The notes under the pieces: generated by a model
What the model saw: only the letters and a program-made list of their open reading frames with translations
Database searches by the model: none
Told to the model about the DNA's origin: nothing
Part shown: positions 1 to 7,907 of the stretch, one piece after another
Layout of the letters: each line of letters opens with the position of its first letter
How positions within the stretch are numbered: position 1 is the stretch's first letter
Position numbers and translations under genes: made by a program
From: an uncultured Chlorobiota bacterium
Lineage (GTDB): Bacteria; Bacteroidota; Ignavibacteria; UBA10030; UBA6906
DNA length: 64,000 nucleotides
NCBI GenBank assembly: GCA_900696645.1
Contig: CAADGV010000007.1
Location: 321,029-385,028 of the forward strand
Direction: 5' to 3'

Positions 1-1
1 C

Positions 2-463
2 GTTGGGGGGCTTCTCCATGACATGGGGATCTCAGCCTTGCACCAGTATTTTCGAAATGAGTACGATGAAATTCAACAGCGGGCCGAATCTTCCGGTCTT
101 CCCTTTATTGAAGCTGAACGCGAAGTCCTTGGCGTTACTCATGCCGATATAGGCGGCTGGCTTGCCGAGCGGTGGAACTTCCCCAATCATCTCGTCGAAG
201 CGATCTTCAAACACCACGAGCCGCTGGAAGCGAAAGAGAATCCGGATCTTGTCAGCATTATCCATTGTGCAGACGTGTTGGCAAATACTCTGTGCGGGTC
301 GCCGATGCAGTACGAAGAGGGGTTGACATTCCACCCGGACGTGTTGCACAGGCTTCATCTCGACGATCCGGGATTGCTTGACCGGTATGTCGAAAATTAT
401 CGTTCGATCATTGCATCGGATATTACACAATTCAAGAGTATGTTCGGTGCTGCGCGAGACTAA
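2..463 (+). CDS. HDOD domain protein, C-terminal part (5' truncated by window edge)
   Basis: The reading frame is open to the left edge, and the residues before the first ATG (GGLLHDMG) fit the conserved HDOD stretch, so this is the end of a larger gene, not one starting at position 23. The pattern THADIGGWLAERW followed by AIFKHHEP is typical of HDOD modules. These are HD-related domains that usually lack phosphohydrolase activity and serve as signalling scaffolds. The stop is 1 nt before the start of the histidine kinase gene, so the two are probably co-transcribed and may work together. The N-terminal domains lie outside the window. Confidence 0.8.
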   Translation, partial: VGGLLHDMGISALHQYFRNEYDEIQQRAESSGLPFIEAEREVLGVTHADIGGWLAERWNFPNHLVEAIFKHHEPLEAKENPDLVSIIHCADVLANTLCGSPMQYEEGLTFHPDVLHRLHLDDPGLLDRYVENYRSIIASDITQFKSMFGAARD

Positions 464-464
464 T

Positions 465-1847
465 ATGAACCATCCCTCACATCAAAAAGCCAGACTACGA
501 CGCAATCGCCTGCAGTTGCTTGACAATGCTGCTCCGCAGTTTGAATCGTTCATGGAGAGTCGCGAACAATACATTTCAGCGCTGGAAGAGACGATCGATC
601 TGCTCAAACGCAATCATCTGCAGGCAACGGAAAACAATGCTGCTATCCGTACCTCGCTTGACGAAATGCTGGCAATGCAGCAACTCTCCAACAGTATCAG
701 CACGGCATTGGAGCCGGAAGAGATTGTCGGAACGCTCGTGCATCTCACGCGGCAGGTTCTTCCTGTGCTTGAAATGAATGTGTTTCTGTTCGAGCGGGAA
801 TCGGGTTCTCTCTTGCCGTTTTCGAAGCGATCCTCACAGGAGTTCATCAACGTTGCCCGGAAGCAGGTTGAGGCGGGAATTGTGGATTGGGTGATAGCGG
901 AACAACGGACAGCATTGTTTCCCGACCTTGATGTGATTGGCGCGGGTACGCAACAGAGAATTCTTGTGATCGTACCGCTCTTCATGCGCAACGAGGCACT
1001 TGGCGTCTTCATGATTCAGTCGCCGAAATCGCACGAGGAAATTTCAAACCATGACATCCAGCTCTTGAGCGTTTTGGCGCATCAGGCTGCGGTGGGTATC
1101 GAGAACTGGCGGACATTTGATCGCATTGTCTCATTGAACAAAGAGTTGAAGGAATCGCAGGCACAGACGATGCACGCCGCAAAGCTCGCTGCCATCGGCG
1201 AGTTGGCAGCGAGTATTGTGCATGAGATCAAGAATCCGATACAGGTTATTATGATGCACATGGAAATGGTGCAGCGCGGGAAGCCGCTTCCCGGATGGCA
1301 CGACCTTCTTGCGCAGCAAGTCAAGCGTCTCTCGGAGATGACCCGGCGGCTGATGAACTTCGCCCGCAATGCTTCGGAAGAGCCGAGAATGGAAGAAATC
1401 AATGTGAATAGGGCTATAGAAGAAACCGTTGCCATGGTTCAGCATGAATACCGGAACTCGATGATAGAAATCACTACTGCGTTGCGCCCTGATCTTCCTC
1501 CGGTAGTCGGTAACATCAACACGCTCCAGCAGGTGTTCCTTAATCTGTTAATCAATGCGCGGGATGCAATGCACAAAGGCGGAATGATAACAATCTCGAC
1601 AGAGTCTTCGGGGTTTCACGTGATTGCAAAGTTCGCCGATTCCGGAGCGGGGATTGACAAACACCATCTTGACAAGATTTTTATGCCGTTTTTCACAACG
1701 AAGGGCGAAGGAAGCGGAACCGGCCTTGGCCTATCCATCTGCAGAAAAATCATCAGTGACCACAAAGGGGAAATCAAAGTGGAGAGTGAAGTAGGGAAGG
1801 GGACGACATTCACGATATTTCTCCCTATGCGAAGGAGAGTTGTATGA
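465..1847 (+). CDS. GAF-domain sensor histidine kinase
   Basis: A 460-residue cytoplasmic kinase. The ATG at 465 is chosen because it follows the upstream stop directly; the longer frame would overlap that gene by about 85 nt. Residues 30-75 look coiled, about 75-215 form a GAF domain, and the phosphoacceptor is His253 in VHEIKNPIQ. The ATPase domain shows the N-box (NLLINARDAM), DSGAGID and GTGLGLSI. No transmembrane segment is visible, so the GAF domain probably senses a soluble cue or partner. It overlaps the next gene by 4 nt. The partner regulator is not evident; three NtrC-type activators lie elsewhere in the window. Confidence 0.88.
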   Translation: MNHPSHQKARLRRNRLQLLDNAAPQFESFMESREQYISALEETIDLLKRNHLQATENNAAIRTSLDEMLAMQQLSNSISTALEPEEIVGTLVHLTRQVLPVLEMNVFLFERESGSLLPFSKRSSQEFINVARKQVEAGIVDWVIAEQRTALFPDLDVIGAGTQQRILVIVPLFMRNEALGVFMIQSPKSHEEISNHDIQLLSVLAHQAAVGIENWRTFDRIVSLNKELKESQAQTMHAAKLAAIGELAASIVHEIKNPIQVIMMHMEMVQRGKPLPGWHDLLAQQVKRLSEMTRRLMNFARNASEEPRMEEINVNRAIEETVAMVQHEYRNSMIEITTALRPDLPPVVGNINTLQQVFLNLLINARDAMHKGGMITISTESSGFHVIAKFADSGAGIDKHHLDKIFMPFFTTKGEGSGTGLGLSICRKIISDHKGEIKVESEVGKGTTFTIFLPMRRRVV

Positions 1848-2569
1848 GACGACTGCCGGTATTGGTAATTCTGCTTCTCGCGCCGTATGTAAGTATTGTG
1901 GCGCAATCGCATTCGCAACAAGCGAAACACGAGTCTTCAAGTCGTGCTGAAATCAAATCGCCGGCACGCACAAACTCGTCGCAGGTGGCGGAGAATGTTG
2001 TTCCGGTGATTGACATTAGAGCGTTGGCGATGCAGAGTCAGGAAGTGGCAACGAACAAGAATCCGGTGATGAGCATATCGGAGCAGGGCGCTTTTGGCCT
2101 GCGTACGGTTCCACTTGTTGTAGCTCTGTTCGTCTCGCTTGTAGGGACTGCGGCAATGATGTCCGCGATTGGCAGTCCGGTGTCGCGCAAGCGCCGCAAG
2201 CCGAGTACGAACATGCTCGAGAGGCGTGAAGTATCGGCCGTTGATGCGATTCTTGCACAGGCGAAACTCGTTCTTCAAGAGAAAACACAGGGATCCTCCG
2301 GGCGTCTCGGTTTCGAGTTCGGTGTAGTTGAAGCCGATGATTCGGCCCTTTCTCTCGCCAAGACATTCGGACGGGGACAGGGAGAATTTCGTCTCTTGAG
2401 AAAACTCGAATCAGAGCGCCAGCCGTACGCATGGGAATCAAAACTCAAGTCCGCGCAGCAGAATCACCCTTCGGCCAAGAGACTTGGGGTTGGTAAGGGT
2501 GAAGTCCAACTTGTCGCGTCATTGCGAAGAATGGAAGAATCACAAATCCGGAAGGAGTCACGAACATGA
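1844..2569 (+). CDS. Unknown membrane protein of the flagellar operon with a repeated GxGE motif
   Basis: 241 residues, family not recognised. A signal-like hydrophobic N-terminus (1-20) precedes a low-complexity stretch and one transmembrane segment at about 90-110, then a basic patch (SRKRRKP). Two similar C-terminal motifs are visible: LAKTFGRGQGEFRLLRKL near 171-188 and AKRLGVGKGEVQLVASL near 211-227. This A-K-x-(x)-G-x-G-x-G-E-hydrophobic-x-L pattern resembles the small helical motif in the flagellar/swarming factor SwrB of Bacillus (inference, from memory). It overlaps both the kinase gene upstream and flgF downstream by 4 nt, so it belongs to the flagellar transcription unit. It occupies roughly the place where FliO-like or assembly factors sit in other clusters. 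Confidence 0.6.
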   Translation: MRRLPVLVILLLAPYVSIVAQSHSQQAKHESSSRAEIKSPARTNSSQVAENVVPVIDIRALAMQSQEVATNKNPVMSISEQGAFGLRTVPLVVALFVSLVGTAAMMSAIGSPVSRKRRKPSTNMLERREVSAVDAILAQAKLVLQEKTQGSSGRLGFEFGVVEADDSALSLAKTFGRGQGEFRLLRKLESERQPYAWESKLKSAQQNHPSAKRLGVGKGEVQLVASLRRMEESQIRKESRT

Positions 2570-3312
2570 TTAAGGGACTGTATTCATCAAGCAATGGCAT
2601 GCCACCCATGCTCGTGAAAATGGAAGTGCTGGCAAACAATCTTGCCAATATGAATGCAACAGGTTTCAAAAAGGACGGGATGTTTGTGGAGATGATGAAG
2701 GATTCCGGCGTTGCCCCCAACTCCTCGGCCGGCGAACTCACCACACAGCTGACCATTCAGAGGACAACGGATTTCAGCGAAGGGTCATTGAAACAAACGC
2801 AAAACCCGCTTGATTTTGCATTGCAGGGTGAAGGCTATTTTGTTGTGCAGACTCCGCACGGCGAACGCTATACGCGCAACGGCAACTTCACGCTCGGCCT
2901 TGACGGATCGTTGACAACGCGTGAAGGGTTTCCGGTTCTTAGTTCTGACGGGAAGATCACGCTTCCGAATATTCAGCGAATAGTGCAAGAGAATGTAGTT
3001 GTGACTGAGTCAGGCGACATAATGATCGGAAAGGATCACGTAGGGAAAATGAGGATTGTTGAGTTCCGGGATCAAGCGAAGTTGAAGAAGGAAGGCAGCG
3101 CCCTGTTTCGTTCTGATGAAGAGAACGATCCCGGGCTTATCGAAAAGGAATTTCCGGTTGTACGGCAGGGTTTCCTGGAAGAATCGAACGTTGACGGAAT
3201 AGCGGAAATGATTGAGATGATAGAAATATCCCGCCATTTCGAATCCAATCAGAAGGCAATTGCTTCCCAGGATTCCACGCTCGAAAAACTGATGGAAATG
3301 GGAAAACTCTGA
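2566..3312 (+). CDS. flgF: Flagellar basal-body rod protein FlgF
   Basis: 248 residues with the N-terminal rod-family signature (LANNLANMNATGFKKDG) and the C-terminal helix ending in EMIEISRHFESNQKAI. Shorter than the FlgG product that follows, and placed before it in the usual flgF-flgG order, so FlgF (proximal rod) is the best call. It is exported by the flagellar type III system and polymerises in the periplasm. The start overlaps the preceding stop as ATGA. FlgF and FlgG are similar, so the assignment leans on order and length. Confidence 0.88.
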   Translation: MIKGLYSSSNGMPPMLVKMEVLANNLANMNATGFKKDGMFVEMMKDSGVAPNSSAGELTTQLTIQRTTDFSEGSLKQTQNPLDFALQGEGYFVVQTPHGERYTRNGNFTLGLDGSLTTREGFPVLSSDGKITLPNIQRIVQENVVVTESGDIMIGKDHVGKMRIVEFRDQAKLKKEGSALFRSDEENDPGLIEKEFPVVRQGFLEESNVDGIAEMIEMIEISRHFESNQKAIASQDSTLEKLMEMGKL

Positions 3313-3364
3313 TACCAACTTTGATTGAGAGCAGAACGAGTTTTAACAGACCAGAGAGGATAGT

Positions 3365-4153
3365 ATGAACAGAGCATTACGAACAGCATCTGCAGGGATG
3401 GGCGCCCAGCAATTAAACGTGGATACAATTGCGCACAATCTTGCCAACGTAAACACAACCGGCTTCAAGAAGTCGAGAGCGGAGTTTCAGGACTTGATGT
3501 ATCAGACAATCAAGGCAAGCGGAGGCGCAAGCGGTAATGCGTTGCGGGAGACGAATGAAATTCAGGTCGGAACCGGAACCGCCCCAATGGCAACGCAGAA
3601 AAGCTTCGTGCAGGGAGATTTGCAGGCGACAAGCAATCCGTTTGACATTTCCATTGTTGGCGAGGGCTTCTTCCAGATAAGAAAACCGGACGGGACAATT
3701 GCGTACACGCGGGACGGCTCATTCAAACTTTCATCAGACGGCACTCTTGTCACTTCGCTCGGTTATGTACTGGAGCCGGGCGTGTCGCTTTCGAGCGATG
3801 CGCAGAGTTTCTCAGTAAGTCGTGATGGTACAGTTGAAGTCAGCGATGGCTCCGGAGATACACCTGTCCGCGTTGCACAACTTGAATTGGCGAAATTCGT
3901 GAACGTGGCCGGATTGAAGGCAATCGGAAACAACCTGTTTGCTGAAACGCCCGCATCAGGTGCCCCGATGGTCGGGACTGCCGGAACAGAAGGCTTCGGC
4001 GAACTTCAGCAAGGATATCTTGAATCATCCAATGTGGATGTCGTTGAGGAGATGGTCAACATGATCGTTGCTCAACGGGCGTATGAAATCAATTCGAAGA
4101 CGGTGAAAACAGTTGAAGATATGCTTCAAATCGCCAACAACTTGAAGCGGTAA
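3365..4153 (+). CDS. flgG: Flagellar distal rod protein FlgG
   Basis: 262 residues, close to the usual FlgG length. It shows the N-terminal signature (AHNLANVNTTGFKKSRAEFQ), the core DLQATSNPFDISIVGEGFF, and the C-terminal motif QGYLESSNVDVVEEMVNMI with QRAYEINSK. FlgG builds the distal rod that passes through the P and L rings, matching flgH and flgI just downstream. A purine-rich ribosome-binding site (GAGAGG) precedes the ATG, after a 52-nt gap from flgF that holds no clear terminator. Confidence 0.95.
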   Translation: MNRALRTASAGMGAQQLNVDTIAHNLANVNTTGFKKSRAEFQDLMYQTIKASGGASGNALRETNEIQVGTGTAPMATQKSFVQGDLQATSNPFDISIVGEGFFQIRKPDGTIAYTRDGSFKLSSDGTLVTSLGYVLEPGVSLSSDAQSFSVSRDGTVEVSDGSGDTPVRVAQLELAKFVNVAGLKAIGNNLFAETPASGAPMVGTAGTEGFGELQQGYLESSNVDVVEEMVNMIVAQRAYEINSKTVKTVEDMLQIANNLKR

Positions 4154-4159
4154 CACACA

Positions 4160-4867
4160 GTGATTGTCATTAGCATCATACTGACATTGTTGTTGCCCGC
4201 AGATGCGCGAGAACGTTCTCTTGCAGAGCAGGAAATCAAGAAGGCGATTGAGCAATTTGTAAGCTCAAAATTGACCGCACAGTTAAGCGCTGAGGAAGCA
4301 TTTTCTGTCGAGTTCCGGAACGTTCCTGTGAACATTTCAGTCATTGCAAACGGGGCAACGTTTCGGGTTGTTGATAAGGGTTCGATGCCGTTACGTAATA
4401 ATGCGCTGCTTCCGGTGGAGGTCGTGCAAAATGGACGTGTTGAATATACGTTTCTTGTTTCGGTGAAGATTCGTCGGTTCGGCAAAGTCTTGATAGCATC
4501 GGACAAGATAGAAAAGGGGCAGTCCGGCGATTCCATCTCTGCAAGAACAGAACAAGTTGAGACAACAATGTTGACGGCAGATGTCATTGCTGACAAGGAA
4601 AAGCTCACAGGGAAGCGGGCAAAGCGTATCATCAAAGCCGGTTCAGTTCTGACGGAAAGCATGTTTGAGGGAGTCCCGACAGTAACACAGGGCAGCCCTG
4701 TAACACTCTCGGTGAAATCCAACAGTGTTGTGATTGGTGTGCAGGCAATTGCCCGTGAGGATGGAGCGAAGGGTGATATCATTGCGGTACAGAGAGTCGG
4801 ATCGGGAAACAGATACACTGCCCGGGTTGTCGATGAAAAGACAGTTGAGTTGGTCAGTCAAAAATGA
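4160..4867 (+). CDS. flgA: Flagellar P-ring assembly chaperone FlgA
   Basis: 235 residues. The GTG at 4160, 6 nt after flgG, gives a short hydrophobic export signal (IVISIILTLLLPADA). The C-terminal half has the SAF fold of FlgA, with AGSVLTESMFE and the ending NRYTARVVDEKTVEL. FlgA is a periplasmic chaperone for P-ring (FlgI) assembly, and flgI lies two genes downstream. The N-terminus is divergent, so the call rests on the SAF domain, length and position. Confidence 0.88.
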   Translation: MIVISIILTLLLPADARERSLAEQEIKKAIEQFVSSKLTAQLSAEEAFSVEFRNVPVNISVIANGATFRVVDKGSMPLRNNALLPVEVVQNGRVEYTFLVSVKIRRFGKVLIASDKIEKGQSGDSISARTEQVETTMLTADVIADKEKLTGKRAKRIIKAGSVLTESMFEGVPTVTQGSPVTLSVKSNSVVIGVQAIAREDGAKGDIIAVQRVGSGNRYTARVVDEKTVELVSQK

Positions 4868-4877
4868 AAGTCGAATA

Positions 4878-5462
4878 ATGAAAACGAATACTCTGAAATA
4901 TCTTGTCCTGTGTGGGATTGCCGGCGCAAGCACCGTCTTCGCCCAGGATATGCGCAATAACTTGAACCGTTCGCTATTCGCGGACCAGAAGGCCACACAG
5001 GTTGGTGATGCCGTGACGGTTCTGATTCTCGAAAGCACGAGCGCCGTCAACGACGCGAAAACCGAAACATCACGCGGTAGCGACATATCCCTCTCAGCAA
5101 ATGCGACTCTGCCGTCAGGTAGCGGCAAGAGTGTCAGTGGGGGAGTCGGAACGGGGAATCAGTTCAAGGGTGAAGGCTCGACTTCGAATCGCGGTTCAGT
5201 CCGGGCAAAGATCAGCGCACAAGTCGATTCTGTTCTCGCAAACGGGAATGTCATCATTAACGGGAGCCGCTCGATTACGATCAATGGGGAAGAACAGATT
5301 TTGAAGATCTCCGGCATTGTCCGTCCATCAGATATAATGCCTGATAACTCGGTCTACTCATTCAACATTGCCGATGCCAAGATTATGTTGCAAGGAGAAG
5401 GAAGCCTCACCAAGGTACAGGAGCCGGGTTGGCTGACGAAGATCTTTCATTGGTTGTTCTAA
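4878..5462 (+). CDS. flgH: Flagellar L-ring protein FlgH, without an obvious lipobox
   Basis: 194 residues from the ATG at 4878; a longer open frame starts inside flgA and would lose the signal peptide. The L-ring motifs NRSLFADQKATQVGDAVTVLI, GSRSITINGEEQ and SGIVRPSDI are clear. FlgH normally carries a lipobox and is lipid-anchored in the outer membrane. Here the only N-terminal Cys (residue 12) follows Leu, and a signal peptidase I site (STVFA/QD) looks better. The protein may therefore be non-lipidated. It lies 10 nt after flgA and 12 nt before flgI. Confidence 0.93.
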   Translation: MKTNTLKYLVLCGIAGASTVFAQDMRNNLNRSLFADQKATQVGDAVTVLILESTSAVNDAKTETSRGSDISLSANATLPSGSGKSVSGGVGTGNQFKGEGSTSNRGSVRAKISAQVDSVLANGNVIINGSRSITINGEEQILKISGIVRPSDIMPDNSVYSFNIADAKIMLQGEGSLTKVQEPGWLTKIFHWLF

Positions 5463-5474
5463 GGAAGCTGAATC

Positions 5475-6581
5475 ATGAAATCGAACCGTTTTCATATTAT
5501 AGTTGCGGCTTTGCTGTTTGCAATCGGTACCTCCAACTCTGCGACGCGAATCAAAGATATCGCATACCTTCAGGGCGTACGCGGCAAGCAGATTATCGGC
5601 TACGGGCTGGTTGTCGGATTGAACGGCACAGGCGATACGCAGCGATCCACTTTCACACTTCAGTCCGTTACGAGCATGCTGAAACGGTTCGGGATTACCG
5701 TTCCGCAAACTGACTTGAGACTCCGCAATGTCGCTGCGGTGATGGTCACATCGACGATTCCCGGATTTGCACGCGAGGGCGGAGTGATAGATGTAACCGT
5801 CTCATCGATGGGCGACGCAACAAACCTTCAGGGTGGAATTCTCTTGATGACTCCCCTTTCGGGAATTGACGGTGCAGTGTACGCAATGGCGCAGGGGCCG
5901 ATCTCGGTAGGGGGAAGCGGCGTTCGTCAGAATGGGAACGAAGTTCGCCGCAATCATACTTCTGCGGGACGCATTCCCGGCGGCGGGATTCTTGAACGGT
6001 CAGTCGTTACGGATTTCAGCACCGATTCAACGATAGCCCTTGTTCTGACGCAAGCGGATTTTACAACGGCAAACAGAATTGCGGAGGAAGTTAATTCAAA
6101 ATTCGGCAGCAGAATTGCAACAGCAAACGACGGCTCGACAATCTCCCTTACAATTCCGAACGAGTTCAAGAATGATGGCCGGCTTGTCGAGTTTATTTCG
6201 CAAGTCGAACTTATCGAAATAACTCCCGACGTTGCCGCCAAGGTTGTTATTAACGAAAAGACCGGGACGATTGTCGTCGGCGGGGCGGTCAGTCTGCTTC
6301 CGGTAGCAATTTCGCATGGCAGCTTGAATATCGATATTCAGTCAACACCTGTCGTTTCTCAGCCGAACCCCTTTTCTCAGGGACAGACAGTGGTAACAAA
6401 TCTGACAACGGTTTCGGCACAGATTGATTCATCCGTTGTCGTGGCTCTCGACGGGGCGGCAACCGTTCAGGATGTTGCAAAGGCATTGAACATGCTGAAA
6501 GTCGGCGCTCGCGACATCATTGCCATCTTTCAGGCATTGAAAGAGGCGGGGGCGTTGAAAGCCGCATTGGTGATTATATAG
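5475..6581 (+). CDS. flgI: Flagellar P-ring protein FlgI
   Basis: 368 residues, usual length. It has a cleavable signal peptide (residues 1-23 or so), then the conserved start RIKDIAYLQGVRGKQIIGYG, and the core motifs LNGTGDTQ, MLKRFGI and GGILERSV. The C-terminus (VQDVAKALNMLKVGARDIIAI) is diagnostic. FlgI forms the periplasmic P ring around the distal rod, assembled with FlgA. The presence of both P- and L-ring genes shows a diderm envelope. Confidence 0.97.
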   Translation: MKSNRFHIIVAALLFAIGTSNSATRIKDIAYLQGVRGKQIIGYGLVVGLNGTGDTQRSTFTLQSVTSMLKRFGITVPQTDLRLRNVAAVMVTSTIPGFAREGGVIDVTVSSMGDATNLQGGILLMTPLSGIDGAVYAMAQGPISVGGSGVRQNGNEVRRNHTSAGRIPGGGILERSVVTDFSTDSTIALVLTQADFTTANRIAEEVNSKFGSRIATANDGSTISLTIPNEFKNDGRLVEFISQVELIEITPDVAAKVVINEKTGTIVVGGAVSLLPVAISHGSLNIDIQSTPVVSQPNPFSQGQTVVTNLTTVSAQIDSSVVVALDGAATVQDVAKALNMLKVGARDIIAIFQALKEAGALKAALVII

Positions 6582-6590
6582 GCCCAATTG

Positions 6591-7445
6591 ATGATTAGTG
6601 ATCAGACCATAACGTCGTCTACTCCCCCGCAGAAAAGCGAAAAGCTCGATCACGCTCAAAAAGCCAAGCTTCAGAAGGCTGTTCGTGAGTTTGAGTCTGT
6701 ATTTGTGGGGTATATGCTCAAGAGCATGAGGAACACCGTCGAAAAATCCGATAACTCTACGGATAGCTTCGGGGGCGACATGCTGGAGAGTATGTTTGAT
6801 GTGGAATTGGCAAAGCACATCTCCAAAAACAGCAATCTCGGCATTGCAGACATGCTTTACAGAAAGATGACGGGGGAGAAGTTATCCCCGCCCGTATCCA
6901 CAGCGGCTCAGAACATCACTAAGCCGTCGAAGAAGTTGGAACAACGTGTTGATTTCTCGAAAAACACTATACCGGCAAAGAAGGCGCCGGGAATCAATTC
7001 CGCTTCAATCGTGAACAACAAGATGTCACTTGTTGACCGGCTGCGGAATTATGAGTCGTACGTCGCGGAAGCTTCAGAAAAATTCGGAGTAAAGGATAGT
7101 CTGATTAAAGCGGTCATTGCGGCGGAGTCTTCGGCACGGCCCGATGCGCAATCGCCGAAGAACGCAAAAGGATTGATGCAATTGATTGATTCAACAGCCG
7201 CCGAAATGGGCGTAAAGAATGTGTGGGATCCGCGGGAGAACATTCTGGGCGGGGCGAAGTATCTCAAGCAGTTGCTCGAACGACATGATGGTGACGAGAC
7301 TCTCGCTCTTGCGTCCTACAATGCAGGACCGGGAGCAGTGAAGAAGCATGGCGGTATTCCGCCGTTCAATGAGACGAAGCAGTATGTAGCCCGTGTAATT
7401 CGATTGATGAATGTATTCCAACAGCAGGAGGTAAACAATGAGTAA
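6591..7445 (+). CDS. flgJ: FlgJ-like rod-binding protein fused to an SLT lytic transglycosylase
   Basis: 284 residues from ATG 6591 (a TTG sits one codon earlier). The N-terminal part (about 20-97) is the FlgJ rod-binding domain: REFESVFVGYMLKSMRNTV and MFDVELAKHIS. After a linker, residues 150-270 form a soluble lytic transglycosylase domain with catalytic Glu179 (AVIAAES), GLMQLI (194-199) and SYNAGPGAV (242-250). It should cap the growing rod and open peptidoglycan for it. In Enterobacteria the FlgJ enzyme domain is a glucosaminidase; here a GH23-type domain takes its place. It overlaps the next gene by 8 nt. Confidence 0.9.
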   Translation: MISDQTITSSTPPQKSEKLDHAQKAKLQKAVREFESVFVGYMLKSMRNTVEKSDNSTDSFGGDMLESMFDVELAKHISKNSNLGIADMLYRKMTGEKLSPPVSTAAQNITKPSKKLEQRVDFSKNTIPAKKAPGINSASIVNNKMSLVDRLRNYESYVAEASEKFGVKDSLIKAVIAAESSARPDAQSPKNAKGLMQLIDSTAAEMGVKNVWDPRENILGGAKYLKQLLERHDGDETLALASYNAGPGAVKKHGGIPPFNETKQYVARVIRLMNVFQQQEVNNE

Positions 7446-7896
7446 CCTCAATCATCTAATGGAAGTGATGGCGGCAGAAGCGGAACTGACCGAGCAGTTG
7501 ATTGAAGTGATGAAGATGCAGCAACAAGCCCTCGTGAACCTTGACCATGCCGAAGTCGAGATTTCGGTGGACAAGCAACAAGAACTTCTGCTGCCTATTG
7601 AAGCGCTTGAGCAGGAACGGCTCAGGCTAACTCGAGAGGTGTGGTGCGAGCTTACTCCGCCCCCTGATGCACCGGAAACGTCGATTCATCTCACATCATT
7701 GCTTCACCATCTTCAGAGAAAGGATGCTGACAGACTCTCAATGCTTGGAAGCCGTCTGCATTCTGCAGTTGAAGTGATGATGAAAGTGAATCAGGCCAAC
7801 CAATACCTGATTGAGCATTCCCGGAGATTTGTGCGGGAAACATTGCGCATAGTTACGGACGGGCATTCCCGTCAAATAGTTGATCATCGAATCTAA
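7438..7896 (+). CDS. flgN: FlgN-like flagellar export chaperone
   Basis: 152 residues, predicted almost fully helical, starting MSNLNHLMEVMAAEAELTEQL and rich in heptad-like hydrophobics. Size, helicity and the place immediately upstream of flgK and flgL match FlgN, the cytosolic chaperone that delivers the hook-filament junction proteins to the export gate. FlgN sequences diverge strongly, so context carries much of the call. The start overlaps the flgJ stop by 8 nt. Confidence 0.75.
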   Translation: MSNLNHLMEVMAAEAELTEQLIEVMKMQQQALVNLDHAEVEISVDKQQELLLPIEALEQERLRLTREVWCELTPPPDAPETSIHLTSLLHHLQRKDADRLSMLGSRLHSAVEVMMKVNQANQYLIEHSRRFVRETLRIVTDGHSRQIVDHRI

Positions 7897-7907
7897 AGAG
7901 GAAAACC

